Shown: positions 13,501 through 24,437 of the stretch, piece after piece
Layout: each line of letters opens with the position of its first letter
Numbering within the stretch: the first letter of the stretch is position 1
Assembly (NCBI GenBank): GCA_000697665.1
Contig: KL197710.1
Span: 2,455,036-2,519,035, forward strand
Source: Jaapia argillacea MUCL 33604
Taxonomy: Eukaryota; Basidiomycota; Agaricomycetes; Jaapiales; Jaapiaceae
Length of the DNA: 64,000 bases
Reading direction: 5' to 3'
Program-made: the position numbers and the translations under genes
Notes under the pieces: generated by a model
Told to the model about the DNA's origin: nothing
The model's database searches: none
The model's input: only the letters and a program-made list of their open reading frames with translations

Positions 13501-13672
13501 GAACGCTTGGGATGGGTTGTGTCGGTGGGGGAAGCGCAGGTGGTGCGTGAACTATCGATGAACGCCGGCGTTGGCCAAGTGAGGTGGATGGATACGAGGG
13601 GTTGCTGTTTGCGGAGGGCCACTGTGACTGGTGCACCATAGATACAGGTCTGCTGTCCCATTCGAGTTCCAT
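10508..13672 (-). CDS. MIT-domain protein with large disordered middle
   Basis: Starts MELEWDSRPVSMVHQ at 13672. After a low-complexity N terminus, the block SRRALTRALELAREAV..DPHGAIIAYGKSVALLNEVMERV matches a MIT three-helix domain. It is completed across an intron by RRLKSIHDTYADRMNILSL. About 450 Pro/Ser-rich residues follow. A conserved C-terminal region then begins NMLRHTMSSKSGGYITRRLH and continues VPQEVWSQGGVKL, VVEVLCSALEDVEK and, after two introns, WGGKLTRQFDKFTNGKN and LNRLFTYAQLLDEH. MIT domains typically bind ESCRT-III tails, so an endosomal role is likely but inferred. Fungal proteins of this layout exist; I do not recall a standard name. The C-terminal block is probably the diagnostic domain. 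Confidence 0.8.
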
Positions 13673-14842
13673 GGCCCTCGTGAAGTATATCAGACAGCCC
13701 GAGAGGAGATTGACAAGTCGTTAAGTGGAAATATGTCGAACCCAGTAGAGGATCCGAATAGGTATTCCCCTTGTCGGGTAGATGTGTTTTCTTGGACCAA
13801 ACTGTGCCTTTTCGAGAGACGACCTGCTAACACCTCTACGCCAAACCACCGACAGCAGCGAAAGGAGGGCTGGAGGGGTGTAGGACCAGAAAAGACACAG
13901 GAAAAGGTGTTGCAAGGAAAGCAGCCCGGATGTTGAATTGGACGGCCTAATTTGGCAATCAACGGGTCAAAGCAAAAGTGGCAAGTGGGTTGATGGCTCA
14001 CGTTGCTCAAACGGAGCGGATAATTCCAGGAAAATGTGGGGATGGAAGGGGCAACTGCTACGTCGTGTTGGAGGCCAATATGAGTGTTGGGAAATTGTGG
14101 GAGCACCAAAAAACGAGGCCAAAATCCGCCACGAAGGCCAGTGTTAGTCGAGACTTCTTCTCTGCGAACACTCCCAATATGTATCGTGGGTAACGAGCGG
14201 TAAGCGGGACCACCGCCGGCCTTGTAACAAAAAGAGCCACCTGGGAATCTGAGACAGCGTCCAACGATCGTCAAGCAACAAAATACCCCACTTGACAGAG
14301 GAATGGAGTCCAAAGATTGCAATGCACAGGCCCTGCAGACGGAGGCGCTCAAGCTCGGAGATTCAGAATCCGGTGAACAAGCTCAGGTGGTTCGATAGGC
14401 GCCCACTTTCATAAATTGATAAGCCACTGCTCTGTCCATCTTTTCTTCGCGCAGCGCTGTTGACCCTGTGAACGACTTCTGTTGATACAATCTACCGAGA
14501 GCAACAGGACGCTAAAGTTCATCAAGCGGCAGATTCTGGAAGACGGGGTTCTTCGGGTACGAAGAGTCAAAAAGATTGTTCGCACTAAACAACGGAACCT
14601 AGGATAATATTCTCCATATTACGACGTAAAGGAATGGACAGCTTCGAAAATCCGTAGCGCAGTAAGAACCGTTTGTCAAGTTGGGATATCGAAAGACAAG
14701 AGAAAGGAAGAACACGGTATGATATGAAACGCGACGCAAAGGTGACCAGGGCGATTTGATCGGAGTACTCTTGTATGAAAATTTTGACAGGGTGGGTATA
14801 TACCGGGTGGACTCCCCAGGTGGAGTGGGGCCATGGAGTACA
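13673..14842. other. long intergenic region upstream of the MIT-domain gene
   Basis: These 1.17 kb separate the 3' end of CDC11 from the start of the MIT gene, both on the minus strand. It contains a 220-codon minus-strand open frame (13690-14352) whose composition (Cys, Phe and Pro scattered, no repeats or domain) does not look coding. It is probably promoter and UTR. Confidence 0.5.
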
Positions 14843-16509
14843 TTAATCCCTGTAATCGCCCGAAGAGCCCTGGGCAGCAAGTCGGCTCTCGAGATTTCTA
14901 GGAAGCAATGTCAGCGGTAAGTAAAGAAGGGACATCGTCTGTGCCTACCGGAGCGACTCCTCCTTGGCCAAAAGTTCCTGCCTCTTCTCCTGGATCTCTC
15001 GCTGAACTTTGAGTTCGATTTCCCGTAACTACAACAACTTGAGTTAGATTTGAGGATACGAGGATATTCAACACAAACCTTCTCCTCCTCCCGACGAAGT
15101 TGTTCCTCCTTGAGGCGTACACTCTGCGTTGCCAACTCTTCGGGGAGGATGGATTGATCACTAAAGAACAGTCAGACTCGGGTAAGTCAAAGCCACCGAG
15201 GACACGTACTGGCCGTCGGAATGAACAGTCCGGGAAAGTTTCTCGGTACGGTACGTCTCGTACAGGACGTCATGAGTTAAGGACTTCAAGTCAGTCAGAT
15301 GCGTGCTGTGGTGGTAAAGCGTGAATAGATATAATAGAAGCTAGTGCACCAGACACGAACCTAAGTAACGCGCGCCTCAGGGTGCTAAAGTCGGAATGCT
15401 TGGGGTTATCAACCTCAACAATACCCCAAGGGTATATCCTCGCACGGACGGCTTGCCCGTCAATCTCAACCTCCTCCTCGGACCCGATGATAGCGAATGG
15501 AAGCAATCCCTGTGACGTGAAAATAAGATGACGGCCTAATGGTAAGGCAAAGGTTACTCACCCGGAGTTCGCTGTTATCCTGGATGGTGTCCTCGTCGTC
15601 TTCCTCAACGTCATAAGGGAAATTATAGATGGGGATATCATAGTGTTCGATGTCTTCCATGATCTGCGCAAAATGTTAGTGAGCCGACGGGGCATCCTGG
15701 CTGTAACTTACCCTCTTCTTGAAGCCGCGAAGCTCGCTAGGAGTCAATGAATCGGCTTTGCCGATGACGGGTATGACGTTAACGCGAGGGGACAGGCGAC
15801 GCATGAGCTCAATGTCCATTTCCCTCAATCTGCTTGGGCAAGTCAGCGCTACTCAGACTTCATGCATTAAGAAGACGACGGACGAGTGGCCAGTAGGAGG
15901 GATGAAGTAGAGCAGGGCATGGATCCTGTTGTCTCTGAAGCGAGGGTTACGCTTGATACGGGACTCTTCAGCCAAGATATCGTCATATTGGCGCTCCAAG
16001 TATCCGACGATCTCTTGGAAGCTACGCGAGAACCATAAGTAAGAACACGTGGACTTTTGAGGGTGAGACCTTACGCGAACTCATTGTCGATGTTGTCTCC
16101 AAACCCAGGAGTGTCAACGATAGTGAGCGCAATCCTGACACCGTCCTCCTCGAGTTCTATGTATAGCCTGAGGAAAAGGCCACCTTGTGCGTCAACGAAT
16201 CACGCACCAACGTTGGCAGGTTTGATCCTCACTCCCTCCTCGACATGAGCCCTTTCCGGGTCATCGGAAATCTTGTGCGCGAGCACCTCCGACTCGCAAA
16301 GAGTATTGACGAAGGTCGTACGTCCAGTTCCAGATGCACCTACATACGACGGTGAACCCAGTTTGTTGACGAGACAACGCGTCGTTGCAATGCTAGTTGA
16401 GTATGGGTCTCCGCTGGCAAGAGGTAAAATGAGACTGACCAACTACCATGAGGGTGAACTGGACACCCTTCTTGACCTTGTTGCCTCTGCGTCTTCCGGC
16501 GAACGACAT
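14843..16509 (-). CDS. CDC11: septin, Cdc11 group
   Basis: Start [20 protein letters not shown] at 16509. A phase-1 intron right after LMVVG leads into the P-loop [15 protein letters not shown]. Further blocks are the switch region [34 protein letters not shown]-type G4, [31 protein letters not shown] and the septin-unique element [15 protein letters not shown]. It ends in a coiled coil ([29 protein letters not shown]) and, after the last intron, [17 protein letters not shown]. The motif [15 protein letters not shown] and the C-terminal coil point to the Cdc11 branch rather than Cdc3, 10 or 12. About nine introns. Forms septin hetero-oligomers at the bud neck or septum. Head-to-head with MSH1, 179 bases apart. 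Confidence 0.88.
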
Positions 16510-16688
16510 TTTAGCAGTGCGGGCTGTGTGTTACGTGGTACGGCGAGTTTGTCGTCCTGCTGAGCAACGGAGAAGGAAATCCAATGAACTTTGGACCTTT
16601 TGGGTCTTGAAACTCCGCTCGTTTCCTCGTGGCGCGCGTCGAGAAGCCAAACTTGGGACGAAGTCAAGTCCCCGACTCAGTCCAACTT

Positions 16689-19600
16689 ATGCTCTCGAGG
16701 ATCCCAAGAAAGGTCGCGCCTACTGTAAATATTGGATCTTTATCCTACCTTTTGCGTCGCTTTGGTTCCTCTCGCTCAGCCCAGTCGCCACAAATTCAAG
16801 ACCCTGAGCACGTCTCGGGAACAAAAGTCAGAAAGACCCGGAAGAAATTCTCTGAGCTGCCCAAGACATTCATAAATTCTGATGGCACATCGTCTACCCC
16901 TCTTGGGGACTGGATCGGTGGCCTAGAGGAACTGGGAGGAAAGAGAAAGGGTACCACGGCCCCTGAGCTGATATGTGCGGTGCTTCGGTGACCCTCCTGC
17001 TCATATTATTGACGGGACCCTTTCTGCAACATCGACAGTTAAGGCTCACGAAGATAATGTGACCTCCGACAGTACTCTCGGGAGTGCCACATCGTCACGT
17101 TGCTCAACGGGTACTTCGAAAGATTCTGACAGAAACATCGTCAGCGAGGATGTCAAGACGTCCTTAGGTGAGGTTGCCAAAACACTTAGAAAGCCCCGGA
17201 AGCGCAAAACCGTGCCGAAATCTTCGGGCTTGACAGGTGAGCAAGAGGTTCCTTGAGTATGCGTATCTAATCACGTTTTCAGACGGAACCAGCCTGGAAG
17301 AGCCGACCTCAGAATTACCCAAACCCACGCGAAAGCGGAAATCGAGAAAAACCCCGCTTCCACAGTCAGGTGAGAATATTGACATTATCCCCCCTACCTG
17401 TGATCAACTTGGCAACAGAAACAGATGCTTTACCTCCACCTTCGACTCCCTTGGCAGTGGAAATTCTCGATAATCTAGCCAGATTTCCGCATTGTATCTT
17501 GCTTACGAGAGTGGGGCAATTCTACGAGGTAGCTGTTTCATTTGCATCCCTATTCTTCATAATTCTAAAAAAGATAAAGTCTTACTTTGAGCCAGCAGTG
17601 GACGTTGCGAGGCTATTGAATATCAAACTTACCTCAAGGAAATGGGCTGGTCGCAAAATTCCCATGTGTGGATTCCCCATCATGCACCTCGACAAACACC
17701 TGAAGACCCTCGTTCAGCAAAACCAGCGATTTGTGGCAATGTGCGAGGAATTCTTGGTTTCCCCTACTCTTGGTCCCAAAGGTGGTTTTACGCGACGTGT
17801 TGCCCGTGTTATTACCCCTGGGACTTTGATTGACGAGCTGTTCCTCAACCCTTACGAAAACAATTATTTATTGGCTGTCGGTTTGGGAGAACCTGACCTT
17901 CCCTCTTCGACGGCAACACAATCATGGGCTCCGGCTCCTCCGATGCCAGTGGGTTTGGCCTGGATAGACGTGTCAACTGGCGAGTTCTTTACAAACACGA
18001 CGTCGCACGAAGGCCTTCGAGACGAGCTTGCTCGAATCGGACCTCGCGAAGTTGTTCTTGACAACTCCTTGGACCCAAGCCACCCCCTGTATCAGGTCGT
18101 CGCCGAAGAAGGTCACCTTATTTCTCGTATCACTCCCTCAGCAGAGGAAACTGTCGCCTCTCCCGTCCCTGCCAATGACCTTGCGAGCGCCAACGACGTC
18201 ACCTCCGCGGAAACACTTCCCGTGTTGGCTGCTATCTCCTTCAGTCCACATGAAGCCAATGCTATCAACTTACTTACTAGCTTCTTACATGGGCATCTCT
18301 TGGACCATATGCCTCAGCTCTCTCCTCCGAACAGGGAAGCTATTGCGGAACGTATGCATATCGACGCTCATACCATCAAAGCTCTCGAGATCCGTGAAGG
18401 CATGAGGGAAGGTGGTACTACTGGTAGCCTGCTCAGCGTTATCAAAAGGACGGTTACCAGTAGCGGCACGCGCCTGCTAGCGAGGTGGCTCTGTAAGCTT
18501 GTTCTAGTTGTTAATTTTTGACCTCACTAGAATTTTTTGTTTTAGGCTCTCCGAGTACGTCTTTGGTTGAGATCAACACACGACAATCCCTGGTGGCATT
18601 CTTCCATAGTCGTCCAGGTTTACGAGAAGATTTAGCGGAGATCCTAACAAGTCTTGAAGATGCCACTCGCATAGTGCAGCGATTCCTCCTTGGTCGTGGT
18701 GACATTGCCGATCTGTCTACTATCCCCGCGACGATCTCATCCTGGTCATCCATCAAAAGTCGAATCCAACAAGAAAAAGCTATGGAATTGCAAGAACGGG
18801 GACGCATACAGCCAGATGAATGGGAGAGCATCGACGCCCTCATGGGAAGATTGACCTCCCTTGCTGATTTATCCCAAAGGATTGCAACGTCTCTGAAGAG
18901 CGACCACGGAATATCTCTATCGTCTCTGAGTGCTGGCGACTCGGCGGAAGGAGAGAATCCCAGTGAAGACGGCGTCACTCCTAAATATACCGATTTGGGG
19001 ATCGGTAATGGGATCAAATGGAACATTGATTCAGGGTCAGAATACCAAGACGCCTTTCTTTCCGCCTTCTGATATACAACACAGGTTTTCCGAACATCTC
19101 CAAAAGCTCCACAATAATCTCGATACCCTAGTACAACGCCGTGCACGTCTAGAGCGAGACTTACAGCGCGAATATGGTATTGTTCAGTTCTGCTGCGTTA
19201 TATGGCACTCACCGGATGGTTGTCAGATGCCCCGTCGTTAACTCTTCGTTCCTCTCCCGGTCAGGGAATGTTTGTCCATATCGCCCGTGCTAAGCGTGAC
19301 CTTGGAAAAATCAAGGATGCTCCGCAGTTCATCAGTATTTCAGCAAGCGGAACAACCAAGAGCTTCTTCCTCAAGGTTTGTCTACCTCCAACTGTATTCT
19401 CTCTCCCTTGACACGTCTGTCTACTAGGACTGGGCGAAGCTAGGGTCTCAAATACTGGATACCACGATGTCCATCGATGCTGCCCAAAGGGAAGCCTTTG
19501 AAACTCTACGTGGCGAGGTATATCGCACATCAGTCTTCACCTCGATCCCAATCTAACCTGTACTAGGTGAATGCGTCTTCCGGGCTGATACGCCGGAACG

Positions 19601-20653
19601 CCCGCATTGTCGACGAACTGGACGTCACTCTTGGTTTCGCTGCACTTGCGACTGAACTAAATTTTGTCAGGCCAACCGTAAGGGATGAGTGAGTAGATGA
19701 TCAGCTGCTCTGCCTTTCCTGTGATACTAATTTTATTAGTATGTCGTACCATGTTGTCAATGGTCGGCATCCTACAGTTGAACTTGGGTTGCTCTCGTCA
19801 GGTCGGATGTTCACACCAAATACCTTGTCCTTTGACTCTGAGTCGAGGCTCCACATCATCACTGGACCCAACATGGCGGGCAAGTCAACGTTACTGCGCC
19901 AGACTGCTCTTATAGCTATCCTTGCCCAAACGGGATCTTACGTGCCTGCCGATGCTGCGACGACAGGCATCGTGGACAGACTGTTTTCGCGAGTAGGGGC
20001 CAAAGACGATCTTTTCAGAGATAGGAGTACTTTCATGGTCGAGATGCTTGAAACTGCTGAAATCCTTCGTCGCGCTACCCCTCGCAGCCTGGTGAGTGTC
20101 GGGTAATGACAGGCTCGGTCAATCACTAATTACGAATTGATCAAAGGTCATCATGGATGAAGTGGGAAGAGGAACAACCATGAAAGATGGCTTGGCTATC
20201 GCCTTCGGCACAGTGCATCATCTACATTCAATCAATCGATGCAGAGGTCTTTTCGCAACTCACTTCCACGAACTTGCTGACCTCCTTGGTTATTCGGACG
20301 ACCACAAGGGAAAGGGAACTTTCAGTGGCGTCAGCTTTTTCTGCACCGATGTAGATGAGACAGCGGTTGGTCTTCCTGGTTCATCGTACGATCATTATTC
20401 ATACCACATCCGCCAGGATGGGTTATTCGCGTATTCTCACAGACTAAGACCTGGACTTAACAGGGATAGTCATGGTTTGAAGGTCGCCCAATTGGCAGGT
20501 ATGCCAGCGCCTGCAGTCGCAGTTGCCCAGGATGCTCTTCGTTGGCTCAAAACTCGAGACAATGGTCTGGACGACATCGCACTGCGAAAATTTGGACAGA
20601 CTCTGTCGTCAAGCACGTACGGAGCATCCAAGGATATTTCTGGTATATCTTAA
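16689..20653 (+). CDS. MSH1: mitochondrial DNA mismatch repair protein Msh1 (MutS family)
   Basis: Starts [13 protein letters not shown] at 16689; the Arg/Ser-rich N terminus without acidic residues fits a mitochondrial presequence. A basic linker ([22 protein letters not shown]) spans small exons. The MutS mismatch-binding domain follows: [23 protein letters not shown], with the FYE motif at a splice joint, then [13 protein letters not shown]. The connector has [13 protein letters not shown], and the core and clamp carry [15 protein letters not shown]. The ATPase has Walker [15 protein letters not shown], Walker [10 protein letters not shown] after an intron, and the signature [12 protein letters not shown]. 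About twelve introns; all joins keep frame. The order fits Msh1 and the presequence excludes Msh2, 3 and 6. It should guard mtDNA integrity. Confidence 0.93.
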
Positions 20654-20726
20654 GCACATAATTTTCAGTACAACAACATTTATCGTAATCGGTGGGTGGC
20701 CATAACTGACAATGGCGCCCGCGCTC

Positions 20727-23700
20727 TCATCTAGAGGCCATCTGAGAACGGATGTAGTTGAGCGCTGATCCCGTCTTGAGCCACATCAACTGATCTGGCG
20801 ACATAGTATGCATCGTAGCGACCTCGAACACGTCTCCGTTACCTTTTGTCACCCGAACTCTGACTTGGGCATCTGGGACACCGCTCAACAGATCTGCCAG
20901 GCCAAATGTCTCGAGGCGATCACCAGCTGCGATCTTGGAGTAGTCAGATTTATCCAAAAACCAGAGCGGGAGGACTCCTTGTTTCTGTGCCGCGTGACGG
21001 GAGTTAAGGAATGTGCATGTGGGAAATACCAGACACTCACCTTCAAATTGGTCTCGTGGATGCGGGCGAAGGACCTTGCGAGGATCATGGCACAGCCTGG
21101 GAGAATGAGTGAGATTGGGGCGTGGCGATAATGAGAGAGAAAATACCGTAGAATCTTGGTTGGAGGGCTGCATGTTCACGGGCGCTGCCTTCTCCGTAAT
21201 TTTCGTCGACAACTAGAGCCCAAGGTTGAGACCGGGATTTGAATCGTTTGGCGACGTTGGGGATGGTATCAGATTCGCTCTGGGAAGGCTCGTGTGCGGG
21301 GTCAAAGGCAACGTTGACATCTCCACCCTCGTCGTTGACAGCCTACAGAAGAATCAGTCACCCACGACTACGCAAATAAAAAAGCACATACGGTGATAAC
21401 TAGATGAGAACTAGTCAGAAGAGTGATGAATCGGAGTAGTGATACAACGCACGTAAGTTTTCAGAGATGTTGGTGAGATGACCTTTGTACTTCAACCACG
21501 GGCCCTAAACCAGAACCCGTTGTCGTGAGGGGAGATTGAGGAGTTTTACGACACCCAGATACTCACCGCAGCAGATATATGATCAGTAGTACATTTCCCT
21601 CGGACCCTCATAAGCACCGTCAATGCAGGTAACTCCAGACCCCGTTCATTTCTTTCGAAATGGCTGGGGAAGGGCTCCAGTAGCTCCAATCTTTGTGAGT
21701 CCTCTTTGATCACCACCTGTGTTTCAGGGTTTGGCTCAGGCATGGGAGAAGGATAATAAGAGGTTTCACCGGCGGTAAAGCCGGATGCTGGAAGGTCTTG
21801 GCCCAAAGGAGGGGTGAATCTGAAAGATTCACCGGAGGGAAGGGGAATCGAGTCCGTCATGGGATTGAAAGATAGTTTTCCTGAGAATGCCATCGCAGTA
21901 ACTATCGTTGGAGAGGCGAGGAAATTCATAGTGAGTCGATTCCCATCGTTCCTTGACTTAAAGTTGCTGAAGATGACGTTGAGATAGGTATCGAGCGACA
22001 CAGAAACCAACGTACCGATTGAATGATGTCAAGATAGCTATTCAGAGGCCGTCAGCTCAGGCGGTCGAATTGTACATGAAACTACTAACCGTTTTCTTCA
22101 TTCTTATGATCGTCCCGTTTCCACTACAAGAAGTTCGCAGTGAGCTTGAGCACGAGAAATGATTGCAGATCACAACATACTTGTCCAATGCACGGCCCGC
22201 AGGCATTCGCCAAGACAGTGGCACCAACGTCTTGTAAAACATTCGTGACTTGATCCCGTTCCATCGTAGCGCGAATTTGCTCCGAACCGGGAGTACAAAG
22301 GAACGGAACCTGATTCGAAGGTCAAATAAGCGTCTTGGCGTTGAAAACACGACGTACTTTGGCGGTTAGTCCAGCTTGTTTTGCCTGTCTAGCCAAGTCT
22401 GCCACGCTTGTCTATTGGCCAAAGTTCAGTTTTTGGATTGGTGGGGAAAATGCACTGTATACCATATCTTCATACGAGCTGTTGGTGCATGATCCTATTA
22501 AGCTGGCCGATAGTTCATCCTTCCACCCTTGTTCATTGACAAATTGCCCAAACTTAGAGAGAGGAGTGGCTAGATCAGGGGTGAATGGTCCATTAATCGT
22601 GGGCTCAAGTTCTGAGAGGTTCTGGGAGATGCTGAGCAAGAAAATCAAGGAGAACGATGGCTAAACGCACGATCTCGATGACTTCGTCATACTCTGCGCC
22701 TTCGTCAGCCGCGAGGAAACCTTCGGCGAGGGCCTTGTCTGCGGCACGAGCGACAGGGCCGCGACCTGTCGCCTTGAGGTATGCACGCATACTGGGGGTA
22801 TATGGGAACGTTGAGGTTGTAGCGCCGACCTCGGCACCCATATTTGCGACGGTTGCCAGACCTTGTGGATGGCGACTGTAAATATTTGTCCTGACCAGGG
22901 AGTAAAACTACACACCAGTGCAAGATTGGTTGAATACGCCGGGGCCAAAGTACTCCAAGATGCGACCAGTTCCACCCTAGTCAAGTCAGACACCAATGAT
23001 CGCAATGCCAGAGAAGGAGACGTGCCTTCACAGTTAACTTTCCAGCCAAGTGGAGAATCAAGTCTTTTGGAGTTGCCCACCCAGTCAGCTTACCAGTCAG
23101 GTGCACTCCTACTTATGGATGAAGGTTTGGACTAAACAAGCAGGAGTATAGAACGAACCGACGACTTGAGGTGCCTTCAACTCCCAAGGTGTGCCGGTCA
23201 TTGCGTCGACAGCATCTGCACCGCCCACACCGATAGCAAGCATACCAAGCCCTCCTGCATTGGGAGTATGGGAGTCTGCGTGGAGATTTATAACCAAGCG
23301 AACTCTGGGATGATTTTCATGAACGTACCCGTTCCCAACCTGCCAGTGGGGAGGGTTGACTTTACGTGTCAACACCTGAACATAGAAAACTCACATGAGC
23401 ATTCCTGGGGCGGCATAATTCTCGAGGACGATCTGGTGAATAATCCCAGACCCTGGCTTCCAGAACTCAATCCCATATTTTCTGGCGGCGCTCTCCAAGA
23501 AATCGAAAACCTCCTTATTAGATTCGATAGATCGCTGCAAAATGGGTAGATGCATGACAGGATGTACAAATCCATGGTGATAGTGCAAATACCTCTAAAT
23601 CGTCTTTCGCACCTTGAGAAGCCTGAATGAGATGATCGCAATGGATACTCGTCGGCACTGCACATCTCGGAAGTCCAGCACTCATAAATTGCAGTCTAGC

Positions 23701-24146
23701 AAGTCCAAGTCCAGGTGAATCAGTATAGTGACAATGCGAATGCGGTTCAACAAAACATCTCACAGGGCCATCCTAGGTGGGCGAAGAGTCAGTGTGGTCC
23801 CGATTCCAGTATATTGATACACTCACTGAGCAGAAGCGTCTTGCATTGCAACCCTTTCTGGGCTGAGCTGCAGGTAGGTCTCCCCTCGCACCAGCTTTTT
23901 GCCATTGCTCAGACTCTGTGCTGGGTTGCAAAGATGACTGTACAAGATCTTTTCTGCAAGGGTCAAAGGGCGGTTGTCTAGCACTTCCCGGACAAAAGCA
24001 AGTTTCTCGAGTAGGGCCGCGTAAGGAGGTGTGATCGAGGAACAATCTTTCTCGGCCAAAGGGGCATGGGTAGCCAGCCTTCTACTAAAACTCTTTGGGA
24101 GAGCATGGGCTCGTCTCCTCAACGCCGCAGCTGAGCCTGCAGACAT
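20727..24146 (-). CDS. ACO2: mitochondrial aconitate hydratase, Aco2-like
   Basis: Starts [19 protein letters not shown] at 24146; the Arg-rich N terminus suggests mitochondrial import. Aconitase blocks follow in order: [115 protein letters not shown], the Fe-S segment [18 protein letters not shown] and, near the end, the active-site block before [15 protein letters not shown]. The form resembles yeast Aco2 (able to act on homocitrate in lysine synthesis) more than Aco1, but I could not align it. Cubane cysteines appear present. About twenty introns, one pair flanking an 11-base exon at 23329-23339. Both lysine and TCA roles are possible. Confidence 0.85.
23329..23339 (-). other. 11-base micro-exon of the aconitase gene
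   Basis: The sequence GTTGGGAACGG is flanked by AG on its 5' side and GT on its 3' side. It joins LMAPGM..L-AT to AC-TCC-CAT so that MLMLGTDSHTPN reads through; LGTDSHTPN is invariant in aconitases. Flanking introns are 55 and 53 bases. Confidence 0.85.
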
Positions 24147-24437
24147 AGCGGGAATGTAGACGCAGATTCAAGATGGCCACGGGCTTCAGGCTCGGTTGGC
24201 AAATTCAGTGAGATTTTTGGAAGTACGTCACGCGACCACGACCCTCGGCCGAAATACCGGTTCGCTGGACCCCCTCTCAGGCGCTCAGGTTCGCTTGGGA
24301 TTGGAACTACTCCTTCGCAGGATGGTGGACAACAATCCATTCGTACATTATATACAGCCATACACCGAGCCAGTACCTGTGACTATATCACGATGCCTGA
24401 TTCCGACTTGCCACGTACCATTTGCCCAAAACGAATC
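24147..24437. promoter_or_regulatory. promoter region of the aconitase gene / 3' end of the beta-glucosidase gene
   Basis: This gap holds the aconitase promoter and the beta-glucosidase terminator. It contains ACGTCACG (a CRE-like half site) near 24229 and a TATATA at about 24350. Nothing coding is seen. Confidence 0.4.

Noticed and set aside
13690-14352. 220-codon open frame on the minus strand upstream of the MIT-domain gene
   Set aside because: Composition is rich in Cys, Phe and Pro without pattern, no domain or splice context; it lies in a normal promoter position.
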